This document shows positions 1 to 8,260 of a DNA stretch of 53,793 nt, piece by piece. Where the stretch lies: NCBI GenBank assembly GCA_947177775.1, contig CAMWVS010000016.1, positions 1 through 53,793 on the forward strand, given 5' to 3'. The DNA comes from an uncultured Prevotella sp. Lineage in GTDB: Bacteria > Bacteroidota > Bacteroidia > Bacteroidales > Bacteroidaceae. A program made the position numbers and the translations under genes. Below the pieces are notes generated by a model, which was not told where the DNA came from, did no database searches, and saw nothing but the letters and a program-made list of their open reading frames with translations. Within the stretch, counting starts at the first letter, position 1, and each line of letters begins with the position of its first letter.

Positions 1-96
1 TAAAGACCTTAAAGACCCTAAAGGCCTTAAAGGCCACAAAGGCGTCCACAATCCGTGAGGCGTCCTTAAAAACCTTAAAGACCCTAAAGGCCTTAA
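1..96. repeat. Degenerate short repeat tract with a 25-bp direct repeat
   Basis: The tract upstream of the fucosidase is built from variants of TTAAAGRCC. A 25-bp stretch beginning ACCTTAAAGACC occurs at 6-30 and again, identical, at 72-96, 66 bp apart. It is non-coding and ends about 35 bp before the GH95 start. No canonical promoter is visible between it and the gene. The tract may continue leftwards beyond the window. Confidence 0.75.
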
Positions 97-131
97 GGCC
101 CTTAGAAAAAAAAGAAAATCAAAATACAACT

Positions 132-2570
132 ATGAGACAATCTACACCCCTGATTATCGCAGCCACACTCTGGCTCACGGCTGCCGCCGCACAACCCGCC
201 GACGACGGGAAAACCAACCGCCTGACCCTCCACTACGACCGGCCGGCCGAACACTTCGAAGAAGCGCTCGTCATCGGCAACGGAACCATGGGAGCCACAA
301 TCTACGGCGGAACCCGAACCGACATCATTTCGCTCAACGACCTGACCCTCTGGACCGGCGAGCCGGACACGGCCGTAACCACGCCCGGCGCCCACAAGGC
401 TCTGACGGAGATACGCGCGCTGCTGGACAAGGAAGACTATCGCGCCGCCAACCGGGCCAATCAGAAGCTGCAGGGCCACTACAGCGAGAGCTATCAGCCC
501 ATGGGACGGCTGACCATTGAATATACGGACCACTCGTCACGCAACATCACCGCCTATCAGCGCCGCCTCGACCTAACCGAGGCCGTGGCCACGACCCAAT
601 ATCTCGACCGCGGACGACTTCACGAAAGCCGCTATTTCGCCTCTGCGCCCGACTCGGTCATCGTCATCCGGCTCACATCCACCGATGCCAGAGGCATAAG
701 GGCCACACTGCGCTTCGCCTCACAGCTGCCCTGTTCGGTGACGGCGGCTGACGGAGAAATCACGGCCGACGGATATGCCGCCTACCGGTCGTATCCGGGA
801 TATTATAAAGGTGTGAGCGACGAGGAGCGCCACCTCTACGACCCTGAGCGCGGCATTCGCTTCCGGACGCTCATCCGCGCAATCGCCGCCCCCGGTGACG
901 GAACGGTCAGGAGCCATCCGACGGGCGACGTCACCATCGACGGCAGCCATGACGTCACGGTCATTGTGGCCTGCGTGACGAGCTTCAACGGCAGCGACCG
1001 CAATCCGGTCACCGACGGACGCGACTACCGCCGTGACGTCAAACGACGCATGGCGCGCGCCGCACGCAAAACGTACGACGAGCTGCTGCACACCCATCTG
1101 TATGACTATCAGCGCTTCTTCGGCCGCGTCAGCCTCGACCTCGGACGGACCGACCCGGCCATTGCGGCCATGCCGACCGACCGCCAGCTGCGCCTCTACA
1201 CCGACAGCCTGCAGCACAATCCGGACCTCGAAGCACTCTATTTCCAGTATGGCCGCTATCTGCTCATAGCCAGCTCACGCACCGAGGGCGTTCCGGCCAA
1301 TCTTCAGGGGCTTTGGAACGAGAGCCTGACGCCGCCATGGAGCTGCAACTATACGACAAACATCAATCTCGAAGAAAACTACTGGGCGGCCGAGACGGCC
1401 AATCTGAGCGAGATGCACCGTCCGATGCTTTCGTTCATACGGCAGCTGACGCGCACGGGACGGGAGACGGCACGCGAATACTACAGTGTTGACCGGGGCT
1501 GGTGTCTGGGCCACAACACCGACATCTGGGCCATGACATGTCCCGTCGGCTACGGAACGGGAAGTCCGTCGTGGGCCTGCTGGAACATGGGCGGCGCATG
1601 GGTGAGCACCCACATCTGGGAGCACTATCTCTTCACGCAGGACCGTCGATGGCTGGAAGACAACTACGAACTGCTCAAAGGAGCGGCCGAGTTCTGTCTC
1701 GGATGGCTCATAGAGAAGGACGGACAGCTGATGACATCGCCGTCGACCTCGCCCGAGAATCTCTATCTGACGCCAGGCGGCTATAGCGGCGCGACGCTCT
1801 ACGGCGGCACGGCCGACCTGGCCATGACGCGCGAATGTCTCATCGACGCCCGCGAGGCCGCCCGAACACTGGGCCGCGACAAGGATTTCGTCAAGGAGAT
1901 TGACCGCACGCTGGCCCGCCTCGCGCCCTATCGCATAGGCAGCGACGGCAATCTTCAGGAGTGGTTCCACGACTGGAAGGACAAGGACCCGCAGCACCGC
2001 CACCAGTCCCACCTCTTCGGTCTCTATCCGGGGCACCATCTCTCAACCGACAAGACCCCGGAACTGGCACGCGCCTGCGCACGGACACTGGAAATCAAGG
2101 GTGACAACACAACGGGATGGAGCACGGGATGGCGAGTCAATCTCTACGCCCGGCTGGGCGACAGCGACGGTGCATACCACATCTACCGCCGACTGCTGAG
2201 CTATGTCAGTCCCGACGGATATAAAGGCAACGATGCCCGTCGCGGAGGCGGAACCTATCCCAACCTGCTTGACGCTCATTCGCCGTTCCAGATTGACGGT
2301 AACTTCGGCGGCTGTGCCGGTGTCATCGAGATGCTCATGCAATCGTCCCCGACATCCATCACGCTGCTCCCGGCCCTGCCCGAGGAATGGGCCGACGGTA
2401 GCGTGAGCGGCATCTGCGCCCGCGGCGGTTTTGTTGTCAGCATGACGTGGGAGAAAGGCCGCGTCACGGCTCTCAGCGTGACGGCACGCACGGGCGGCAA
2501 GACAACTCTGAAATTCAACGGCCGGAAGAAGACGATAAGTCTGAAGGCCGGAGAAACGTGGACATTATAA
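132..2570 (+). CDS. Secreted GH95 family alpha-L-fucosidase
   Basis: This is an 812-residue glycoside hydrolase of family 95, whose members hydrolyse terminal alpha-1,2-linked fucose (some act on galactose) from host or plant glycans. A signal peptide (residues 1-20, ending ...TAAAA/QPA) sends it to the periplasm or outside. The N-terminal domain begins with the typical block around EALVIGNGTMGATIYGG. The catalytic (alpha/alpha)6 barrel carries N410 and N412 in TTNINLEENYW, the general-acid Glu at E542 in STSPENLY, and the QIDGNFGG block near the C-terminus. These match the residues known from Bifidobacterium AfcA. Length is normal for the family. No SusC/SusD genes are seen alongside, so it may lie at the end of a polysaccharide locus or stand alone. 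Substrate is inferred, not shown. Confidence 0.93.
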   Translation: MRQSTPLIIAATLWLTAAAAQPADDGKTNRLTLHYDRPAEHFEEALVIGNGTMGATIYGGTRTDIISLNDLTLWTGEPDTAVTTPGAHKALTEIRALLDKEDYRAANRANQKLQGHYSESYQPMGRLTIEYTDHSSRNITAYQRRLDLTEAVATTQYLDRGRLHESRYFASAPDSVIVIRLTSTDARGIRATLRFASQLPCSVTAADGEITADGYAAYRSYPGYYKGVSDEERHLYDPERGIRFRTLIRAIAAPGDGTVRSHPTGDVTIDGSHDVTVIVACVTSFNGSDRNPVTDGRDYRRDVKRRMARAARKTYDELLHTHLYDYQRFFGRVSLDLGRTDPAIAAMPTDRQLRLYTDSLQHNPDLEALYFQYGRYLLIASSRTEGVPANLQGLWNESLTPPWSCNYTTNINLEENYWAAETANLSEMHRPMLSFIRQLTRTGRETAREYYSVDRGWCLGHNTDIWAMTCPVGYGTGSPSWACWNMGGAWVSTHIWEHYLFTQDRRWLEDNYELLKGAAEFCLGWLIEKDGQLMTSPSTSPENLYLTPGGYSGATLYGGTADLAMTRECLIDAREAARTLGRDKDFVKEIDRTLARLAPYRIGSDGNLQEWFHDWKDKDPQHRHQSHLFGLYPGHHLSTDKTPELARACARTLEIKGDNTTGWSTGWRVNLYARLGDSDGAYHIYRRLLSYVSPDGYKGNDARRGGGTYPNLLDAHSPFQIDGNFGGCAGVIEMLMQSSPTSITLLPALPEEWADGSVSGICARGGFVVSMTWEKGRVTALSVTARTGGKTTLKFNGRKKTISLKAGETWTL

Positions 2571-2580
2571 TAAAGTAAGA

Positions 2581-2645
2581 GTGAAGAGTGATGAGTGAAG
2601 AGTGATGACTGAAGAGTGATGAGTGAAGAGTGATGAGTGAAGAGG
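2581..2645. repeat. 14-bp tandem repeat (about 4.6 copies)
   Basis: Directly after the fucosidase stop, the unit GTGAAGAGTGATGA is repeated at 2581, 2595, 2609 (first base changed), 2623 and, in part, 2637. It is non-coding in both directions. Such arrays can vary in copy number by slippage. Confidence 0.85.
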
Positions 2646-2660
2646 TATGATTACCCTTTA

Positions 2661-2689
2661 GTGGGAGGGGAAGAGGAGGCCCCTCCCAC
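2661..2689 (+). terminator. Hairpin after the fucosidase gene
   Basis: Perfect 10-bp arms GTGGGAGGGG and CCCCTCCCAC enclose a 9-nt loop. There is no T-tract, so it may stabilise the mRNA 3' end rather than terminate. The rest of the gap up to 2850 shows nothing recognisable. Confidence 0.45.
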
Positions 2690-2856
2690 AGATACACATT
2701 ATTGTATTCATCCGCCAGGCAATCGTTGATTATCAACATGTTACATGCAGACAAATGCAAGAACACGTCTTCACGACATTCATGGACATTATTCCGGTGT
2801 ATCCTCTTTAACTTCAAAAAATAACCGATTATTAATCGTTTCTTAGTTTTTTTTCC

Positions 2857-2864
2857 TACTTTTG
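2857..2864 (+). promoter_or_regulatory. Promoter -7 box of the etf operon
   Basis: TACTTTTG fits the Bacteroidetes -7 consensus TAnnTTTG. The predicted 5' leader to etfB is about 105 nt, AT-rich at first, with no recognised riboswitch. Confidence 0.6.
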
Positions 2865-2975
2865 CAATGTTTACACAATATTATAAATATTATAAGATGT
2901 TGGAATCTTGTGTGACCGTCCGTTGCGACGGCAGACATATTCGTTACGGATCTATACAATAACTAAAATAATTTT

Positions 2976-3845
2976 ATGAGTTTGAAAATCGTTGTACTTG
3001 CCAAACAAGTACCTGACACAAGAAATGTGGGCAAAGACGCCATGACGGCTGAAGGCACGGTGAACCGCGCCGCGCTGCCCGCAATTTTCAATCCCGAGGA
3101 CCTCAACGCCTTGGAACAGGCTCTGAGACTGAAGGAACAGAACCCCGGTTCAACCGTGGGCATACTGACGATGGGCCCGCCCCGCGCAGCCGAAATCATC
3201 CGTCAGGGCCTCTATCGCGGTGCCGACACGGGATGGCTACTGACCGACCGACTTTTTGCCGGAGCCGACACTCTGGCCACTTCCTACGCTCTGGCCACAG
3301 CAATCCAGAAAATAGGTGACGTCGACGTTGTCATCGGAGGACGCCAGGCCATCGATGGCGACACGGCACAGGTAGGACCACAGGTCGCACAGAAGCTGGG
3401 ACTGTCACAGGTTACATACGCCGAGGAAATCACGAAGTGTGAAAACGGCAAGCTGACCATACGCCGCCACATCGACGGCGGTGTCGAGACGGTCGAAGCC
3501 CCGATGCCCATCGTCATCACCGTGAACGGAAGCGCAGCCCCCTGCCGTCCGTGCAACGCCAAGCTGGTGATGAAATACAAGCGCGCAAAGGCTCCGCTGG
3601 AGTGCACACCCGACATGCCGTACAAGGAACTGTATGAGGAGCGCCCCTATCTGACACTGAACCAGTGGTCGGTGGCCGACGTCGACGGTGACCCGAAGCA
3701 GTGCGGTCTCTCCGGCTCGCCCACAAAGGTGAAGGCCGTCCAGAACATCGTCTTCCAGGCCAAGGAGAGCAAGACGCTGACCGGCAGCGACGCTGACGTG
3801 GAAAGCATGATAAAGGAGTTACTCGAAGAGAAAATCATTGGATAA
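2976..3845 (+). CDS. etfB: Electron transfer flavoprotein, beta subunit
   Basis: This 289-residue protein is the beta subunit of the cytoplasmic ETF heterodimer, which takes electrons from acyl-CoA dehydrogenases. The start MSLKIVVLAKQVPDTRNVGKD and the blocks DVDVVIGGRQAIDGDTAQVGP and the later CRPCNAKLVMKYK are typical of EtfB/FixA. It is the first gene of a tight operon: etfA begins 10 bp after its stop and the dehydrogenase 4 bp after etfA. Length is slightly above the usual 250-260 residues. The arrangement says the ETF serves the acyl-CoA dehydrogenase encoded next to it. The final electron acceptor cannot be read from this window. Confidence 0.95.
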   Translation: MSLKIVVLAKQVPDTRNVGKDAMTAEGTVNRAALPAIFNPEDLNALEQALRLKEQNPGSTVGILTMGPPRAAEIIRQGLYRGADTGWLLTDRLFAGADTLATSYALATAIQKIGDVDVVIGGRQAIDGDTAQVGPQVAQKLGLSQVTYAEEITKCENGKLTIRRHIDGGVETVEAPMPIVITVNGSAAPCRPCNAKLVMKYKRAKAPLECTPDMPYKELYEERPYLTLNQWSVADVDGDPKQCGLSGSPTKVKAVQNIVFQAKESKTLTGSDADVESMIKELLEEKIIG

Positions 3846-3854
3846 GTTTGAAAT

Positions 3855-4880
3855 ATGGCTAACAACGTTTTTGTATATTGCGAAATAGAGGGCACTCAGG
3901 TACAGGAAGTATCGCAGGAGTTGCTCACAAAGGGCCGCAAGCTGGCCAATGAACTCGGCGTGGAACTTCACGCCATCGTTGCCGGAACGGGCATCAAGGG
4001 CGCCGTGGAAGAACAGATTCTGCCCTACGGCGTTGACAAGCTGTTCGTCTTCGACGGCGAAGGCCTGTTCCCTTACACGTCGGCTCCCCACACGGAGATT
4101 CTCGTCAACCTCTTCAAAGAGGAGCAGCCGCAGATCTGTCTGATGGGTGCCACGGTAATCGGACGCGACCTCGGACCGCGCGTATCGTCTTCACTGACAA
4201 GCGGACTGACCGCCGACTGTACACAGCTGGAAATCGGCGACTACGACGACAAGAAGTCCGGCAAGCACTATGAGGGTCTGCTCTATCAGATTCGTCCGGC
4301 ATTCGGCGGCAACATCGTCGCTACGATTGTCAATCCCGACCACCGTCCGCAGATGGCCACAGTACGTTCAGGCGTGATGCAGAAGGCCGTCTACGAGGGC
4401 GAAAGCCGCAAGGAAGTGGTCTATCCCGAAGTGTCCAAATACGTAAGCGCAGAAGCATATATCGTCAAGGTGCTCGACCGTCAGGTGGAGGAAGCCAAGC
4501 ACAACCTTAAAGGTGCTCCCATCGTCGTTGCCGGTGGCTATGGCGTGGGCTCTAAGGAAGGCTTCGACCTGCTCTTCAAACTGGCCAAGGAACTTCACGG
4601 AGAGGTAGGCGCAAGCCGCGCCGCCGTGGATGCCGGCTGGGTTGACCACGACCGACAGATCGGTCAGACGGGCGTCACGGTCCATCCTAAGGTCTATATC
4701 GCCTGCGGTATCAGCGGACAGATACAGCACATCGCCGGTATGCAGGACTCCGGAATCATCATCTCCGTGAACAGCGACCCAGAGGCTCCCATCAACAAGA
4801 TTGCCGACTACGTCATCGTGGGCACGGTTGAGGAGGTTGTGCCGAAATTGATTAAGTATTACAAGCAGAACAGTAAGTAA
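3855..4880 (+). CDS. etfA: Electron transfer flavoprotein, alpha subunit
   Basis: This is the 341-residue alpha subunit of ETF. The C-terminal half carries the FAD-binding blocks of the family: GGYGVGSKEGFDLLFKLA, GASRAAVDAGWVDHDRQIGQTG, PKVYIACGISGQIQH and SVNSDPEAPINKIADY. The N-terminal domain (about 1-200) is the diverged ETF alpha/beta fold. It pairs with EtfB encoded immediately upstream and passes electrons from the acyl-CoA dehydrogenase downstream. No iron-sulfur extension is present, so nothing in the sequence points to a bifurcating FixAB-CX type complex. Confidence 0.95.
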   Translation: MANNVFVYCEIEGTQVQEVSQELLTKGRKLANELGVELHAIVAGTGIKGAVEEQILPYGVDKLFVFDGEGLFPYTSAPHTEILVNLFKEEQPQICLMGATVIGRDLGPRVSSSLTSGLTADCTQLEIGDYDDKKSGKHYEGLLYQIRPAFGGNIVATIVNPDHRPQMATVRSGVMQKAVYEGESRKEVVYPEVSKYVSAEAYIVKVLDRQVEEAKHNLKGAPIVVAGGYGVGSKEGFDLLFKLAKELHGEVGASRAAVDAGWVDHDRQIGQTGVTVHPKVYIACGISGQIQHIAGMQDSGIIISVNSDPEAPINKIADYVIVGTVEEVVPKLIKYYKQNSK

Positions 4881-4883
4881 GCT

Positions 4884-6614
4884 ATGGCAAATTATTATAG
4901 CGACCATCCCGAACTCGAATTTCACCTTCATCATCCGTTGATGAAGAGAGTCGTGGATTTAAGAGAGAAAAACTATGCAGATGCTGCAGAACACCCCGAT
5001 GCCCCCGTTGACTATGAGGACGCCATCGAGAACTACAAGCAGATATTGGAAATAACCGGCGACGTCTGCGCCAATGTCATCGCTCCCAACTCTGAGGATG
5101 TGGACCTCGAAGGACCGCACCTCGAAAACGGACGCATGATCTACGCTTCGAAAACATACGAGAACCTTGACGTTACGCGCAAGGCCGGCCTGTGGGGAAT
5201 CTCGATGCCACGTCGTTACGGCGGCCTCAACCTTCCCAACACGACTTTCTCAATGCTCAGCGAGCTGATTGCCGCTGCCGACGCCGGTTTCCAGAACGTA
5301 TGGAGCCTCCAGAGCTGTATCGACACTCTCTATGAGTTCGGCAGCGAGGAACAGCGTCAGAAGTACATCCCGCGCATCTGCGCCGGAGAAGGCATGTCAA
5401 TGGACCTCACCGAGCCTGACGCCGGCAGCGACCTGCAGCGCGTCATGCTCAAAGCGACATACGACAAGGAGAACGACTGCTGGCGACTGAACGGTGTGAA
5501 GCGCTTCATCACCAACGGCGACTCCGACATCCACCTCGTTCTGGCACGCTCTGAAGAAGGTACTCACGACGGCCGCGGACTGTCTATGTTCATCTACGAC
5601 AAGCGCGACGGCGGCGTGGACGTGCGTCACATCGAGCACAAGCTCGGTATTCACGGTTCTCCTACATGTGAGCTGACATACAAGAACGCCAAGGCCGAGC
5701 TCTGCGGAAGCACCCGTATGGGACTCATCAAGTATGTGATGGCACTGATGAACGGCGCCCGTCTCGGCATCGCAGCACAGTCTGTAGGCGTTGAGCAGGA
5801 GGCTTACAACGAGGCATTGGCCTACGCCAAGGAGCGCGCCCAGTTCGGCGAGAAGATTATCAACTTCCCCGCCGTCTACGATATGCTCTCACGCATGAAG
5901 GCAAAGCTCGACGCCGGCCGTTCGCTGCTCTATCAGACAGCACGCTATGTCGACATCTACAAGTGTCTCGAAGACATCGCACGCGACCGTAAACTCACTC
6001 CCGAGGAGCGCGCAGAACTGAAGAAATACACCCGTCTGGCCGACGCCTTCACGCCGCTGGCCAAGGGCATGAACTCGGAATATGCCAACCAGAACGCCTA
6101 CGACGCCATCTCGGTTCACGGCGGTTCGGGCTTCATCATGGAGTATAAGTGCCAGCGTCTCTACCGCGACGCACGCATCTTCTCCATCTACGAGGGTACT
6201 ACGCAGCTGCAGGTGGTTGCCGCCATCCGCTACATCACCAACGGAACCTATCTCTCAATCATCAAGGAGATGATCGAACAGCCCGTCGCTCCCGAGCTTC
6301 AGGCTCTGAAGGACCGCACCGTGGCTCTCGTTGAGAAACTGGAGGATGCCATCAACACCGTCAAAGAGGCCAACAACCAGTGTGTTCAGGACTTCCTCGC
6401 ACGCCGTCTCTACGAGATGACCGCCGACATAATCATGTCGCTGCTCATTCTCGACGACGCCACACGTGCTCCGGAACTCTTCACAAAGAGCGCCAACGTC
6501 TATGTCCGCCACGCCGAAGCAGAGGTGAACGCCCACTACGGCTTCGTGAAGAACTTCCGCGAAGAGGACATCGAGTTCTACAAGGCTCAGGAGAAAGAGG
6601 CCGAAGAGGCATAA
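4884..6614 (+). CDS. Acyl-CoA dehydrogenase with C-terminal extension
   Basis: This 576-residue flavoenzyme oxidises an acyl-CoA to the trans-2-enoyl-CoA and hands electrons to ETF. The N-terminal and middle domains include SMDLTEPDAGSDLQ and the FAD-contact region RFITNGDSD. The catalytic base is E437 in SIYEGTTQLQ, matching the Glu of medium-chain dehydrogenases. About 120 extra residues follow the normal end, as in the long bacterial dehydrogenases with a C-terminal helical domain. It is the third gene of the operon and is followed by a strong terminator. No crotonase, hydroxyacyl-CoA dehydrogenase or thiolase is nearby, so the acyl chain and pathway remain open. Confidence 0.93.
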   Translation: MANYYSDHPELEFHLHHPLMKRVVDLREKNYADAAEHPDAPVDYEDAIENYKQILEITGDVCANVIAPNSEDVDLEGPHLENGRMIYASKTYENLDVTRKAGLWGISMPRRYGGLNLPNTTFSMLSELIAAADAGFQNVWSLQSCIDTLYEFGSEEQRQKYIPRICAGEGMSMDLTEPDAGSDLQRVMLKATYDKENDCWRLNGVKRFITNGDSDIHLVLARSEEGTHDGRGLSMFIYDKRDGGVDVRHIEHKLGIHGSPTCELTYKNAKAELCGSTRMGLIKYVMALMNGARLGIAAQSVGVEQEAYNEALAYAKERAQFGEKIINFPAVYDMLSRMKAKLDAGRSLLYQTARYVDIYKCLEDIARDRKLTPEERAELKKYTRLADAFTPLAKGMNSEYANQNAYDAISVHGGSGFIMEYKCQRLYRDARIFSIYEGTTQLQVVAAIRYITNGTYLSIIKEMIEQPVAPELQALKDRTVALVEKLEDAINTVKEANNQCVQDFLARRLYEMTADIIMSLLILDDATRAPELFTKSANVYVRHAEAEVNAHYGFVKNFREEDIEFYKAQEKEAEEA

Positions 6615-6634
6615 AAACGAAACAGCATATCAAG

Positions 6635-6676
6635 AAAGAACGCGCGCCTTGGTTGATTGGCGCGCGTTCTTTTTTA
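6635..6676 (+). terminator. Rho-independent terminator of the etf operon
   Basis: AAAGAACGCGCGCC pairs with GGCGCGCGTTCTTT across a 10-nt loop and runs into a T-tract, 20 bp after the dehydrogenase stop. It is a strong, textbook terminator. Confidence 0.92.
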
Positions 6677-6862
6677 TTCTTTCAATCTTCTTCATTCCGT
6701 CTTCACAACGTTATCGGACCGTCATTCCTTCATTCTCACATAGCCTCCGCCGACTACCGTCAGACCATCATCACACCATAACTACTCCATCACTACGGCT
6801 GCAACACGTCCTCATCTTTTGTTAAATCCGGCCGTTTCTTCGTTATTTTCCAATAAACACAC

Positions 6863-6870
6863 TACCTTTG
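6863..6870 (+). promoter_or_regulatory. Promoter -7 box, PAP2 gene
   Basis: TACCTTTG is the only good match upstream of the PAP2 gene. It lies about 290 nt before the ATG and so predicts a long leader. Confidence 0.5.
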
Positions 6871-7157
6871 TATATCCTTTTCAGCGGAGAGGATACAGAC
6901 ATAGGAGTAAGACTATACGTTTTACATTCTTGTTTCTCAACTCATAAAACGACCAAATGATATGATGTAACAGAGAAACAGGGTATGGATGCGCCTGCAT
7001 ACAGCAGGTGTATACTTTACTTTGTTTTTATCTGTTGCGGGTTCTTGGTCGTTCCCTTGAGTTGGTAAAGCAAATGTTAAGGATATGCCTGCTCTTTTTA
7101 TGTCCTCACTTTTTCGATGCTTGCAGAAGCGATAAACTCTAAATAACGACCAAACAA
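6871..7157 (+). promoter_or_regulatory. Structured 5' leader with alternative pairings
   Basis: This gene-free leader contains AACGACCAA at 6948-6956 and again at 7145-7153, next to the start codon at 7158. The exact complement TTGGTCGTT lies between them at 7045-7053. The middle strand can pair with either copy but not both. Pairing with the 3' copy would cover the translation start. A further stem (CCTGC, 5-nt loop, GCAGG) lies in between. The family is not recognised; control by RNA folding is inference. Confidence 0.35.
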
Positions 7158-8051
7158 ATGAAAGTTTACTATTTCTGCGCGTGCATCCCTGTTCTGCGTA
7201 TCCGCGGGGCATGGGGTAAGGGGAGATTGTGCCATTGCGGCACTGAGCGCACCTCCCGCCACCGGGTATGGCTTGCGGCCGTACTCCTGTTTTTCTGTAT
7301 AACGACGGTAGCCGGCAACACATCTGCCAACGGTTTTGCTTCCTGTTACAGCCTACAGAACTGTATGGGGCAAGATTTCAGCTATATGGCGGACAGTGTG
7401 CCGGCAGAGCGTTTCCGTGTACGACAGCTCATACTTCCGACATCACTCATTGCCGTAGGTACTTTCGGCGTGTATAACGGATGGTTCGGTTCTGTTAGGA
7501 CAGACCTGCGTAATGACATCGGACACATGCGCGGCAACTGCTATTTCCACGCCGACGACTATCTCCAATACCTTCCGGTGGCAGCTAACGTCACAATGGG
7601 CATGCTCGGCGTAAAATCCCGTCATAGCCTCAAAGAAAGGCTTGCTGTCACAGCCACGGCTTATATAGCAATGGGAATTATTGTCAATGCCGGCAAATAC
7701 ACGGTGAAAGAACGCCGACCGGACAGCAGCGCACGCAACTCCTTTCCCTCAGGTCACACAGCCACGGCATTCATGGGCGCCGAACTTGTCCGTGAAGAAT
7801 ATGGCGGCATCTGCGGTTGGAGCGCATACGCCGTAGCCACAGGCATTGCCGCACTGCGTCTGTACAACGAGCGTCATTGGCTTAACGACGTGATCGCCGG
7901 CGCCGGCGTCGGCATACTGTCCGCTCGTATTGGATATTGGCTATTACCGGCGGAGCGCCATCTTTTCGGATGGCACGACAGCAATGTCGCAATACTCCCG
8001 GTAGTAAACACGTCAGGATACTACGGCATTGCGATGAACATTGAGTTTTAA
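7158..8051 (+). CDS. PAP2 superfamily phosphatase, membrane or periplasmic
   Basis: This 297-residue protein carries the acid phosphatase/PAP2 signature: KYTVKERRP, then FPSGHTATAF, then a block ending ERHWLNDVIAG with the third-motif His and Asp. Enzymes of this kind dephosphorylate undecaprenyl pyrophosphate, lipid A or other lipid phosphates at the membrane's outer face. Only one strong hydrophobic segment (about 36-55) precedes the catalytic part, with weaker ones around 160-180. The first 35 residues are Cys- and Arg-rich and look unlike the family. No better in-frame ATG precedes the motif region, so the start is uncertain. It is a single gene between two terminators, and its substrate is unknown. 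Confidence 0.8.
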   Translation: MKVYYFCACIPVLRIRGAWGKGRLCHCGTERTSRHRVWLAAVLLFFCITTVAGNTSANGFASCYSLQNCMGQDFSYMADSVPAERFRVRQLILPTSLIAVGTFGVYNGWFGSVRTDLRNDIGHMRGNCYFHADDYLQYLPVAANVTMGMLGVKSRHSLKERLAVTATAYIAMGIIVNAGKYTVKERRPDSSARNSFPSGHTATAFMGAELVREEYGGICGWSAYAVATGIAALRLYNERHWLNDVIAGAGVGILSARIGYWLLPAERHLFGWHDSNVAILPVVNTSGYYGIAMNIEF

Positions 8052-8112
8052 CAGAGGCAAACATAGAGAAAAACATGTCCATGACGTGCGCCGGCATCGC
8101 CCGTCACATAAA

Positions 8113-8171
8113 AAAACAAGTCATATTGGTCGGTAATATAATTCATTTTACTGACCAATATGACTTGTTTT
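8113..8171. terminator. Bidirectional terminator hairpin
   Basis: Perfect 19-bp arms beginning AAAACAAGTCATATTGG at 8113 and ending at 8171 are flanked by A and T tracts. They lie between the convergent PAP2 and MscS genes and can serve both strands. The stem can extend inwards with a few mismatches. Confidence 0.85.
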
Positions 8172-8260
8172 AATGACCAATATAGGTTACATCAGCCCCC
8201 CGGGACAACCATGCGGGAATATTACAATGGCGTTACCGCCGTTTCCCTACGGCCGCATTT

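Noticed and set aside
6937..7323. A 128-codon minus-strand gene in the PAP2 leader
   Set aside because: It overlaps the PAP2 start and the structured leader and has no family-like sequence or promoter.
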